Shown: in pieces, positions 21,383-28,354 of the stretch
Numbering within the stretch: position 1 is the stretch's first letter
How the letters are laid out: every line of letters starts with the position of its first letter
Origin: Thiobacillus thioparus DSM 505
GTDB lineage: Bacteria > Pseudomonadota > Gammaproteobacteria > Burkholderiales > Thiobacillaceae
Length of the DNA: 64,000 nucleotides
Direction: 5' to 3'
Assembly: GCF_000373385.1 (NCBI RefSeq)
Contig: NZ_KB891327.1
Location: forward strand, 133,690-197,689
Position numbers and translations under genes: made by a program
The notes under the pieces: generated by a model
Seen by the model: only the letters and a program-made list of their open reading frames with translations
The model's database searches: none
Told to the model about the DNA's origin: nothing

Positions 21383-21769
21383 ATGTCCTACAGCGATAAA
21401 GTACTCGACCACTATGAAAATCCCCGCAATGTCGGTTCCTTCGGCAAGGAAGACGACGGTGTCGGTACCGGCATGGTCGGCGCGCCCGCCTGCGGCGACG
21501 TGATGAAGCTGCAGATCAAGGTCGGCGCCGATGGCCGCATCGAGGATGCCAAGTTCAAGACCTACGGCTGCGGCTCGGCGATCGCCTCGTCCTCGCTGGT
21601 GACCGAATGGGTCAAGGGCAAGACGCTCGACCAGGCGATGGAAATCAAGAACACGGCCATCGCCGAGGAACTTGCGTTGCCGCCGGTCAAGATTCACTGT
21701 TCGATCCTGGCCGAAGATGCGATCAAGGCAGCCGTGGCCGACTACAAACAGAAAAAGGGTCTGGAGTAA
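21383..21769 (+). CDS. iscU: Fe-S cluster scaffold IscU
   Basis: A 128-residue scaffold on which clusters are assembled. The three conserved Cys are present: C37 in GAPACGDV, C63 in KTYGCGSAIASSS and the third in VKIHCSILAEDA. The HscA-recognition motif LPPVK directly precedes the last. Asp39 is conserved. It lies between iscS and iscA in the standard order. Confidence 0.98.
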   Translation: MSYSDKVLDHYENPRNVGSFGKEDDGVGTGMVGAPACGDVMKLQIKVGADGRIEDAKFKTYGCGSAIASSSLVTEWVKGKTLDQAMEIKNTAIAEELALPPVKIHCSILAEDAIKAAVADYKQKKGLE

Positions 21770-21772
21770 GCC

Positions 21773-22096
21773 ATGGCGGTGACCTTGTCCGAGCGCGCAG
21801 CGCAACACGTCACCAGCTATCTTGCCAAGCGCGGCAAGGGCGTCGGCATCCGTCTCGGCGTGCGCACCACCGGCTGTTCCGGCATGGCCTACAAGCTGGA
21901 GTTCGCCGATGAGGTGCCCGAGGGCGACGAGGTGTTCTCCAGCCATGGGGTGACCGTGTTCGTCGATCCCAAGAGCCTGGCCTACATCGACGGCACCGAA
22001 CTTGACTACGCCCGTGAAGGCCTGAACGAAGGCTTCAAGTTTAATAACCCGAACGTGAAGAACGAGTGCGGCTGCGGCGAATCGTTTAACGTTTGA
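21773..22096 (+). CDS. iscA: Iron-sulfur cluster assembly protein IscA
   Basis: A 107-residue A-type carrier that delivers clusters or iron. The three conserved Cys lie in TTGCSGMAY and the C-terminal NECGCGESF. It follows iscU by 3 bases and is separated from hscB by a 123-base stretch containing an imperfect inverted repeat. Confidence 0.98.
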   Translation: MAVTLSERAAQHVTSYLAKRGKGVGIRLGVRTTGCSGMAYKLEFADEVPEGDEVFSSHGVTVFVDPKSLAYIDGTELDYAREGLNEGFKFNNPNVKNECGCGESFNV

Positions 22097-22101
22097 CCTT
22101 A

Positions 22102-22210
22102 GGGATCCGGACTCAGGGTCAGGAGACAGGGTCTTTGTACGGCCTGCGGCCGCGCCATTTTAGTAGCACGTAGCGACAAAGTCCCTAGATCCCTGAATCC
22201 TGAACCCTGG
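22102..22210. repeat. Imperfect inverted repeat between iscA and hscB
   Basis: The left part (about 22101-22138, containing ACTCAGGGTCAGGAGACAGG and ending GTCTTTGT) is partly complementary to the right part (about 22175-22210, starting ACAAAGTCCCTAGATCCCTG and containing short CCTGAA/CCCTGA direct repeats). The centre is the GC-rich GGCCTGCGGCCGCGCC. It resembles a decayed repeat element or a large mRNA hairpin. It falls inside the isc operon and could split expression of iscRSUA from hscBA-fdx. Confidence 0.5.
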
Positions 22211-22219
22211 CCTCTAACA

Positions 22220-22747
22220 ATGGATTTCACTCAAACCCATTTCGAACTTTTCGGCCTGCCGCAATCCTATGCGTTGAATCGGGACATGCTCGACTCGGCT
22301 TACCGCGAGCTGCAGAACACGGTGCACCCAGACCGGTTTGCCTCGCAGCCGGAAGCCGAACAGCGGGTGGCGATGCAGTGGGCGACGCAGGTGAATGAGG
22401 CATACCAGACCCTCCGGCACCCGGTGAATCGCGGCGTGTACCTGCTGAAATTGCAGGGAATCGATGCGCTCGACGCCAACAACACAAAAATGGCGCCGGC
22501 TTTCCTGATGCAGCAGATGGAATGGCGCGAAGCGATCGACGATGCGCGTGCCGGGAAAAGCATGGATACGCTGGATGCCCTGTCCGACGACCTGCATGCA
22601 GCGCATCGCCGCATCGAAGCGCAACTGGCCGAATTGATCGACGCCGCGCACGATTACGCGGGCGCTTCCGAAGCCGTGCGTCAGCTGCGTTTCATGGACA
22701 AGCTCATCGCCGAAGTCGGCGACGTGTACGAAGAACTCGAAAGTTAA
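22220..22747 (+). CDS. hscB: Co-chaperone HscB (Hsc20)
   Basis: A 175-residue J-protein that brings IscU to HscA and stimulates its ATPase. The J-domain HPD motif is at residues 36-38 (NTVHPDRF), followed by VNEAYQTLRHPVNRGVYLL. The C-terminal IscU-binding helical bundle holds the remaining residues (LDRL-type core, MDKLIAEVGDVYEELE). It ends 3 bases before hscA. Confidence 0.97.
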   Translation: MDFTQTHFELFGLPQSYALNRDMLDSAYRELQNTVHPDRFASQPEAEQRVAMQWATQVNEAYQTLRHPVNRGVYLLKLQGIDALDANNTKMAPAFLMQQMEWREAIDDARAGKSMDTLDALSDDLHAAHRRIEAQLAELIDAAHDYAGASEAVRQLRFMDKLIAEVGDVYEELES

Positions 22748-22750
22748 GAC

Positions 22751-24613
22751 ATGGCCCTCTTGCAGATTTCCGAACCCGGCATGTCCACCGCCCCGCATCA
22801 GCACCGGCTGGCGGTCGGTATCGATCTGGGCACGACCAATTCGCTGGTGGCCACGGTGCGTTCCGGGCTGTCTGTCGTGCTCGACGATGAAGCAGGACAT
22901 TCGCTGTTGCCTTCGGTGGTGCGCTACCACGCCGATTGCGGGGTGGACGTGGGATATGCTGCCTTGTCCGCGCAGAACCTCGATCCCCACAATACGATCG
23001 TGTCGGTCAAGCGCTTCATGGGGCGCGGCCTCGCCGACATCGAGGATATCGCCAGCCTGCCGTATCGCTTTGTCGATGCGCCCGGCATGGTGCAGCTGAG
23101 AACGGTCGCCGGTGTGAAGAGCCCGGTCGAAGTGTCGGCCGAAATCCTCAAGGTGTTGCGCCAGCGTGCCGAAGCCGCCTTGGGCGGCGAGCTCTTGGGA
23201 GCGGTGATCACCGTGCCGGCGTATTTCGACGATGCCCAGCGCCAGGCCACCAAGGATGCCGCGCAGCTGGCGGGACTCAATGTCCTGCGTTTGTTGAACG
23301 AACCGACGGCAGCTGCGATCGCCTATGGCCTCGACAATGCATCGGAGGGTGTCTATGCAGTGTACGATCTCGGCGGCGGCACGTTCGATATCTCGATTCT
23401 GAAACTCTCCAAGGGCGTGTTCGAGGTGCTATCCACCAATGGCGACTCGGCGCTTGGCGGCGACGATTTCGATCAGCGCGTGTTCTGCTGGATGCTCGAG
23501 CAGGGTCGTTTTTCACCGCTGTCGGCAGGTGATGCCCGGTTGCTGCTGACCAAGGCGCGTGACGCCAAAGAAGCTCTGACCGAACACACCGAGGTACGCG
23601 TCACCGCGGTGCTGTCGACTGGCGAGATGATGGACGCGACACTGACCCAGGCCGAGTTCAATGCCATGACGGCCAGCCTTGTCAGCAAGACGCTGACGCC
23701 CACCCGCAAGGCGCTGCGCGACGCAGGGCTGACGGCAAGCGAGGTCAAGGGCGTGGTGATGGTCGGCGGATCGACGCGGACGCCGTGCGTGCGTCAGGCG
23801 GTGGCCGATTTCTTCAAGCAGACGCCGCTCACCAATCTCGATCCCGACAAGGTTGTCGCGTTGGGCGCCGCCATGCAGGCAGACGTGCTGGCAGGCAACC
23901 GCGCCGGTGACGACTGGCTGCTGCTCGATGTCATTCCGCTGTCGCTGGGGCTCGAAACCATGGGCGGGCTGACCGAGAAGGTCATTCCGCGCAACACCAC
24001 GATTCCCACTGCCCGCGCACAGGATTTCACCACGTTCAAGGACGGCCAGACAGCGATGAGCGTTCACGTGCTGCAAGGCGAACGCGAACTGGCGTCGGAC
24101 TGCCGCTCGCTGGCGCGTTTCGAACTGCGGGGCATTCCGCCCATGGTGGCCGGTGCGGCGCGCATCCGCGTCACCTTCCAGGTCGACGCCGATGGTCTCC
24201 TGTCGGTGTCGGCACGCGAGCAGAGCAGCGGCGTTGAAGCCAGTGTGCAAGTCAAGCCGTCATATGGCCTGGGGGACGAAGAGATCACCCGCATGCTGAA
24301 GGACGCGTTCACTCACGCCAAGGACGACATGTACGCGCGCGCGCTGAACGAGCAGATCGTCGATGCGCAGGGCCTGATTGCCGCCACCCGTGCCGCCATG
24401 GCGGAAGACAGCGCGCTGCTGAACGAAACCGAGACCGCGGCAATAGAAACCGGCATCGCCGCCCTTGAAAAACTGATGGCGGGCCCCGACCATCAGGCTA
24501 TCAAGCGCGGCATCGAAGCGCTGAATGCGGCCACCACAGAATTCGCCCAGCGCCGCATGGATCGGAATGTGCGCCGAGCGATGGCCGGGCAGAAACTTGA
24601 AACCTTCGGCTGA
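22751..24613 (+). CDS. hscA: Fe-S chaperone HscA (Hsp70 family)
   Basis: A 620-residue specialised Hsp70 that releases clusters from IscU. It starts [10 protein letters not shown] like other HscA proteins. Nucleotide-binding motifs include [28 protein letters not shown] and [14 protein letters not shown]. The interdomain linker region reads [14 protein letters not shown], and a substrate domain and C-terminal lid follow. The neighbours hscB and fdx confirm the assignment over DnaK. Confidence 0.97.
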   Translation: MALLQISEPGMSTAPHQHRLAVGIDLGTTNSLVATVRSGLSVVLDDEAGHSLLPSVVRYHADCGVDVGYAALSAQNLDPHNTIVSVKRFMGRGLADIEDIASLPYRFVDAPGMVQLRTVAGVKSPVEVSAEILKVLRQRAEAALGGELLGAVITVPAYFDDAQRQATKDAAQLAGLNVLRLLNEPTAAAIAYGLDNASEGVYAVYDLGGGTFDISILKLSKGVFEVLSTNGDSALGGDDFDQRVFCWMLEQGRFSPLSAGDARLLLTKARDAKEALTEHTEVRVTAVLSTGEMMDATLTQAEFNAMTASLVSKTLTPTRKALRDAGLTASEVKGVVMVGGSTRTPCVRQAVADFFKQTPLTNLDPDKVVALGAAMQADVLAGNRAGDDWLLLDVIPLSLGLETMGGLTEKVIPRNTTIPTARAQDFTTFKDGQTAMSVHVLQGERELASDCRSLARFELRGIPPMVAGAARIRVTFQVDADGLLSVSAREQSSGVEASVQVKPSYGLGDEEITRMLKDAFTHAKDDMYARALNEQIVDAQGLIAATRAAMAEDSALLNETETAAIETGIAALEKLMAGPDHQAIKRGIEALNAATTEFAQRRMDRNVRRAMAGQKLETFG

Positions 24614-24626
24614 CCGTCTGATAACT

Positions 24627-25400
24627 ATGTTGAATGCAGATTTCATCGATTCCCTGCGGGTAAGGCTCGAAGCGCATCCGATCTATGCGGCCGTACAGAC
24701 GCTCGACGACCTGCGTGCATTCATGCAGCATCACGTCTATTCGGTGTGGGACTTCATGTCGCTGATCAAGTACCTGCAGCATCAGGTTGCGCCTGCACGC
24801 TGGCCATGGACGCCGAGCGGCGACGCCTCGGTGCAGCGCTTCATCAACGAACTGGTTCTGGAAGAAGAAACCGATATTGCGCTTCCGGGGCAGGAAGGAT
24901 TTACCAGTCACTTCATGCTGTATCTCGCCGCCATGCGCGAAATCGGCGCCGACGCCGAGACACCTGGCCGCTTCGTGCAACGGGCGGGTGAGGAGGGTAT
25001 CGATGCCGTCCTCGCTTCCGGCCTTGCGCCTGCACCATCTGCCGCATTCACGCGTACCACCTTCGATTTCATCGACAGTGGCAAGCCGCATGCCGTCGCC
25101 GCTGCGCTGGCGCTGGGGCGCGAACATGTCATCCCTTCGATGTTCCGTGCCTTCCTGTCGCGGATGGCGGTAACCGAAACGCAGGCGCCGAGCTTTCACT
25201 ATTATCTAAACCGCCACGTTCACCTGGACGAGGACTTTCATGCGCCGCTGTCGTTGCGCCTGCTTGCCGCCCTATGCGATGGCAATGCCGACAAATGGCG
25301 CGAAGCCGAAGCTGCCGCCGAAGCCGCTGTCGGTGCACGCCTGCAATTTTGGGACGGCGTGCTCGCCGCCCTGCCTAGCCAACACTTTAAAGCTGCCTGA
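24627..25400 (+). CDS. DUF3050 protein, heme-oxygenase-like fold, inside the isc operon
   Basis: A 257-residue, mostly helical protein that I recognise as DUF3050, a heme-oxygenase-like family of unknown function. Potential metal ligands include H35/H36 (QHHVYSVWDF), E79-E81 (LEEETD), H95, E166/H167 (GREHVIPSMF) and the cluster HYYLNRHVHLDEDFHAPLS. In that cluster D201 and H205 form the D-x3-H spacing seen in heme-oxygenase-like diiron oxidases. The start at 24627 is chosen because it follows the hscA stop by 13 bases; the frame is open upstream inside hscA. It sits between hscA and fdx, where no such gene is expected. A diiron enzyme fed by or linked to Fe-S assembly is inference. Confidence 0.7.
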   Translation: MLNADFIDSLRVRLEAHPIYAAVQTLDDLRAFMQHHVYSVWDFMSLIKYLQHQVAPARWPWTPSGDASVQRFINELVLEEETDIALPGQEGFTSHFMLYLAAMREIGADAETPGRFVQRAGEEGIDAVLASGLAPAPSAAFTRTTFDFIDSGKPHAVAAALALGREHVIPSMFRAFLSRMAVTETQAPSFHYYLNRHVHLDEDFHAPLSLRLLAALCDGNADKWREAEAAAEAAVGARLQFWDGVLAALPSQHFKAA

Positions 25401-25420
25401 CCGAGCCCCAGAACCTCACC

Positions 25421-25759
25421 ATGCCCCAACTCATCGTATTGCCTCATGTCGAACTCTGCCCTGAAGGTGCCGTGATCGACGCCAAACCCGGCGACACCAT
25501 CTGCGACACGCTGCTTGCAAACGGTGTCGAGATCGAACACGCGTGCGAAAAGTCCTGCGCCTGCACCACCTGCCACGTCATCGTGCGCGAAGGCTTCAAT
25601 TCACTGGAAGCTTCCACCGAAGAAGAGGATGATCTGCTCGATAAGGCCTGGGGACTCGAACCGCAATCCCGGCTGTCCTGCCAGGCGCGCGTGAACGGCA
25701 GCGACCTGGTGGTCGAAATTCCGAAATACACCATCAATATGGTCAAGGAAGGACATTGA
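25421..25759 (+). CDS. fdx: ISC-type [2Fe-2S] ferredoxin
   Basis: A 112-residue adrenodoxin-type ferredoxin that supplies electrons to IscS/IscU. The cluster Cys are in HACEKSCACTTCHV with the fourth in RLSCQARV. The N-terminus MPQLIVLPHVELCPEGAV is typical. It is followed 1 base later by iscX (TGAT|ATG region), closing the operon. Confidence 0.97.
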   Translation: MPQLIVLPHVELCPEGAVIDAKPGDTICDTLLANGVEIEHACEKSCACTTCHVIVREGFNSLEASTEEEDDLLDKAWGLEPQSRLSCQARVNGSDLVVEIPKYTINMVKEGH

Positions 25760-25760
25760 T

Positions 25761-25955
25761 ATGAAGTGGACGGACTCCCTCGACATTGCCATCGAACTCG
25801 CCGAGGCCCACCCAGAAATCGACCCGCGTACCATCCGCTTTACCGACCTGCATAACTGGGTGATGGAACTGCCTGATTTCGATGACGACCCCAATCATTC
25901 CGGCGAGAAGATTCTCGAAGCGATCCAGATGGCATGGATTGACGAAGTGAGCTGA
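25761..25955 (+). CDS. iscX: Fe-S assembly protein IscX
   Basis: A 64-residue acidic protein (MKWTDSLDIAIELAEAHPEI ... HNWVMELPDFDDDPNHSGEKILEAIQ). The conserved DIA-LAE and WV-LP-F-DDP pattern is that of IscX/YfhJ, an IscS-binding iron-dependent modulator. It is the last gene of the isc operon. A GC-rich hairpin (arms GCCGGCA at 26011-26017 and TGCCGGC at 26028-26034) lies about 55 bases downstream without a T-run. Confidence 0.96.
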   Translation: MKWTDSLDIAIELAEAHPEIDPRTIRFTDLHNWVMELPDFDDDPNHSGEKILEAIQMAWIDEVS

Positions 25956-26093
25956 TCATCAGAGCTGGCCGCGGATTTCGTGGCTTGCAGCCAATCATTG
26001 GAAATAGCGTGCCGGCAACGTGGCCGCTGCCGGCAGGTCGCATCGGTTCGGCGCAAGAGGCAGAGCAGTCCCATCCCTTGCACCATGAGCGTG

Positions 26094-26618
26094 TTATTTT
26101 TTAAGCTGCGGCTGATCCAGGTAACGTACATCCTTTACCGAAAGCGGAACGGGGTTGATGTACTTGTATCCCTTGCCTTGGTAATAGGCGAGTTCCGGGA
26201 AGCCTGCCGGAACAACCGTGACGAATCCGTGCATGTCTTCTGCGCTGAAGCCTGCGGCTTTCATCGCGTTGTTACACATCTTGAATTCGACACCATCCTT
26301 TGCCAGTTCCGCCATCTTGTCCATGATCCCCTGGTATTTCGGGTAATTTTCCTTGGCGAAGGCGCGTAACTCAGGTCCGTGCGTAACTACCACGACTTTG
26401 CCTTGGGTGATCTTTTGCGTATTCTTGATGAAGTTGTAAAGAATATTCAGCTTCTGTGGGTCTTCGTAGTTCACGTCAAATACCACGTCTGTGACGGGCA
26501 TCGTATGCATATCGACTTTGGCTGTGCCGTACGGTGCGAATTCTTCCGCATGCGCCATATAGGGAACGGGTAAAGCGAGGAACAAGGCTAAGGCCGCAAT
26601 TTTGGGGGTTAACTTCAT
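26094..26618 (-). CDS. Exported DsrE/DsrF-like protein
   Basis: A 174-residue protein with a signal peptide (MKLTPKIAALALFLALPVPY ... AHA) and a DsrE-like alpha/beta core. The core shows KVDMHTMPVTDVVFDVNYED, KVVVVTHGPELRAFAKENY, and a single conserved-position Cys in VEFKMCNNAMKAAGF. Intracellular DsrE proteins carry sulfur in sulfur oxidisers; exported versions are common but uncharacterised. The start at 26618 is chosen for its ribosome binding site (AAGGAG) and the signal peptide; the frame is open to 26660. It lies downstream of the TetR gene on the same strand and may share its operon. Confidence 0.8.
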   Translation of the reverse strand: MKLTPKIAALALFLALPVPYMAHAEEFAPYGTAKVDMHTMPVTDVVFDVNYEDPQKLNILYNFIKNTQKITQGKVVVVTHGPELRAFAKENYPKYQGIMDKMAELAKDGVEFKMCNNAMKAAGFSAEDMHGFVTVVPAGFPELAYYQGKGYKYINPVPLSVKDVRYLDQPQLKK

Positions 26619-26668
26619 TGTTGTGTCTCCTTGGGTAGTTAGTTGAACAATCCTGAGCAAGGTTTGGA

Positions 26669-27271
26669 TTAGCTTGCTCCGTTTGGCCGTTTCGTCCGGC
26701 TTTCCACTTCACGTAACCACCGCTTCAGATACGCGGCTTCACGCAAAATCCGCTCCGATTCGCCGAGTGCGTTGGCGATCAGACTGATTCCCTGCAAGGC
26801 TGAAATCAGGTGCAGCGCCAGTGTCTTGGCGTCGCGGCTGCATCCCATCTGACGGAATTGGGTCTCACACCAGACGAGCAGGAGTTGAAAGGGCCGTGCC
26901 GCCTCCGTGCTCATGGGGCCGCGTCCTTTGGCGAGTTCGTAGCACAGGCTACCTACCGGGCAGCCGAACACCGTATCGCTTTCCCGCTCATCGACCCAGA
27001 CGTGCACCAACGCCTCAAGGCGTAACCGGGGGCTCGGTTGATCGGCCTGTTTCTCCAGAAAGTCATTTAATTCGGTCACGCGGCGTTCCACGACGGCACG
27101 CGCGATGTCTTCGCGTGCCTGAAAGTAGTAGTAAATACTACCGAGCGGAATACCGGCCTCGGCGGAGATGTCCGCAAGCGTGGTTTTGAGGAAACCATTG
27201 CGATAGACCAAGTCGGCTGCTGTCCTGATCAGATGCTGGCGCTTGTCGTGGGTACGGGTCTGCTGTTTCAT
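26669..27271 (-). CDS. TetR family transcriptional regulator
   Basis: A 200-residue repressor. The N-terminal HTH region reads LIRTAADLVYRNGFLKTTLA, then DISAEAGIPLGSIYYYFQAR, the TetR_N pattern. The C-terminal ligand domain includes FGCPVGSLCYELA, as in the AcrR/YxaF-like subgroup. It is upstream of the exported DsrE-like gene, 50 bases apart. A perfect palindrome 11 bases before its start is a likely own operator. The ligand is unknown; two Cys in the C-domain (GCPVGSLC) could allow thiol or reactive-sulfur sensing, which is speculation. Confidence 0.9.
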   Translation of the reverse strand: MKQQTRTHDKRQHLIRTAADLVYRNGFLKTTLADISAEAGIPLGSIYYYFQAREDIARAVVERRVTELNDFLEKQADQPSPRLRLEALVHVWVDERESDTVFGCPVGSLCYELAKGRGPMSTEAARPFQLLLVWCETQFRQMGCSRDAKTLALHLISALQGISLIANALGESERILREAAYLKRWLREVESRTKRPNGAS

Positions 27272-27282
27272 GGCTCAAATAG

Positions 27283-27298
27283 TAAGTTATCTAACTTA
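27283..27298. promoter_or_regulatory. Palindromic operator candidate for the TetR regulator
   Basis: A perfect 16-bp inverted repeat, arms TAAGTTA and TAACTTA around TC, immediately upstream of the TetR start codon (27271) in an AT-rich stretch. Position and symmetry fit an autoregulatory TetR-family site. Confidence 0.6.
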
Positions 27299-27589
27299 TA
27301 AAATATAACCTACTTTCCTACCATGAATATCGCTTGATGGAGGGCTTGCATGGCAAGCGCCATCCTGCCCTAAGCCAGATCAGCCAGAGGTTGGCGCAGC
27401 ACAAGCGATTCCGTAGGAAGGAGCGGGCTCATGATGCAATCTGGTCAGGACGTGTTTTGCCCGCTGGCGTTCCATCATCGTCAGGGCCGTGCAGCGATAG
27501 AGGGAACGTGCCTGTATAAAAGGCGGCCGCCCCGCAGCCTAAAAACCCTCTTCGCTTCGTGCTAGACTGCCCCAAAAGTTGAGGCAAGC
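27299..27589. other. Intergenic region between the TetR gene and flhB
   Basis: With the operator this makes a 318-base non-coding stretch. It contains a short perfect inverted repeat (GCTTGC at 27344-27349 and GCAAGC at 27353-27358) and no convincing gene. I looked for sigma-54 (TGGCAC...TTGC) and sigma-28 (TAAA...GCCGATAA) promoters ahead of the flagellar genes and saw no good match. A TATAAAA (near 27512) is the only -10-like sequence. Confidence 0.5.
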
Positions 27590-28354
27590 ATGGCCGAGGA
27601 GACAGACCTTTCCCGTACCGAACCAGCAAGTCAGCGGCGCCTGCAACTGGCACGCAGCATGGGCGATGTGCCGCGTTCCGCCGAACTCACGGCGTGGGCC
27701 GTGTTGTTGTCGGCGCTCGGCATGCTGGGCTGGCTGGCGCCGCGCCTGCTCAATGCCTTGCAGGTGTTGACCGAAGTGGCATTCATTCATGCCGCGCAGC
27801 CGCTTTCCCCAGTATTCATCCAGGCTGCCTGGGCGGCATTCTGGGCCGTGCTGCCGGTACTGGGCGTCATATTTGTCGCTGCCCTGGTGGCACCCATCCT
27901 TCTCTCTGGCTGGGTGTTTGCTCCGCAGGCTGCCCAGGCCGATCTCACGCGCGCCAATCCTTTCAAACCGTTCGCTCGCCTGTTTTCCGTCGAGTCCCTA
28001 TTCGACGGATCGTTGGTGTTGTTGAAGCTGGCGCTCGCCGCTGCAGCCGTGGGCTGGGTGCTGACGAGCGGCTGGTCGGGATTGCACAGTCTGACCCGAA
28101 GCGAAATGAGCGTCGCACTCGACGTGACGGCCGCCTGGGTGGGCCGCGGAGTACTGGTATTGGCGGCGGCACTGACGTTGGCGGCGGCAGTGGATTCCGG
28201 CTGGCGCTGGTGGCGCTATCTGCGTCGCCATGCGATGACCTGGCAGGAAATATTGGCCGAGGCCCGCGAATCCGAGGTGAGCCCCGAAGTACGGGCGCGA
28301 ATGCGCGGCCGTCAGCAGCAGGCCGGCCAGCGTGTTGACGAGGTGATCGGGTGA
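27590..28354 (+). CDS. flhB: FlhB lacking the C-terminal autocleavage domain
   Basis: A 254-residue flagellar export membrane protein. The N-terminus (EETDLSRTEPASQRRLQLAR then GDVPRSAELT) and four hydrophobic segments (about residues 34-52, 82-110, 139-160 and 180-203) match FlhB, as does the linker (WQEILAEARESEVSPEVRAR). The protein then ends at VDEVIG. FlhB is normally about 350-380 residues and continues into a cytoplasmic domain with the NPTH cleavage site that switches export from rod/hook to filament. That whole domain is missing. The stop overlaps the flhA start (GTGATCGGGTGA region, GTGA overlap), so the short form looks established rather than freshly broken. A separate FlhB C-terminal-like (FlhX) protein elsewhere could complement it. 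Confidence 0.85.
   Translation: MAEETDLSRTEPASQRRLQLARSMGDVPRSAELTAWAVLLSALGMLGWLAPRLLNALQVLTEVAFIHAAQPLSPVFIQAAWAAFWAVLPVLGVIFVAALVAPILLSGWVFAPQAAQADLTRANPFKPFARLFSVESLFDGSLVLLKLALAAAAVGWVLTSGWSGLHSLTRSEMSVALDVTAAWVGRGVLVLAAALTLAAAVDSGWRWWRYLRRHAMTWQEILAEARESEVSPEVRARMRGRQQQAGQRVDEVIG

Noticed and set aside
27299-27589. Sigma-54 or sigma-28 promoter for the flagellar genes
   Set aside because: No TGGCAC-N5-TTGC or TAAA-N15-GCCGATAA match close to consensus was found.
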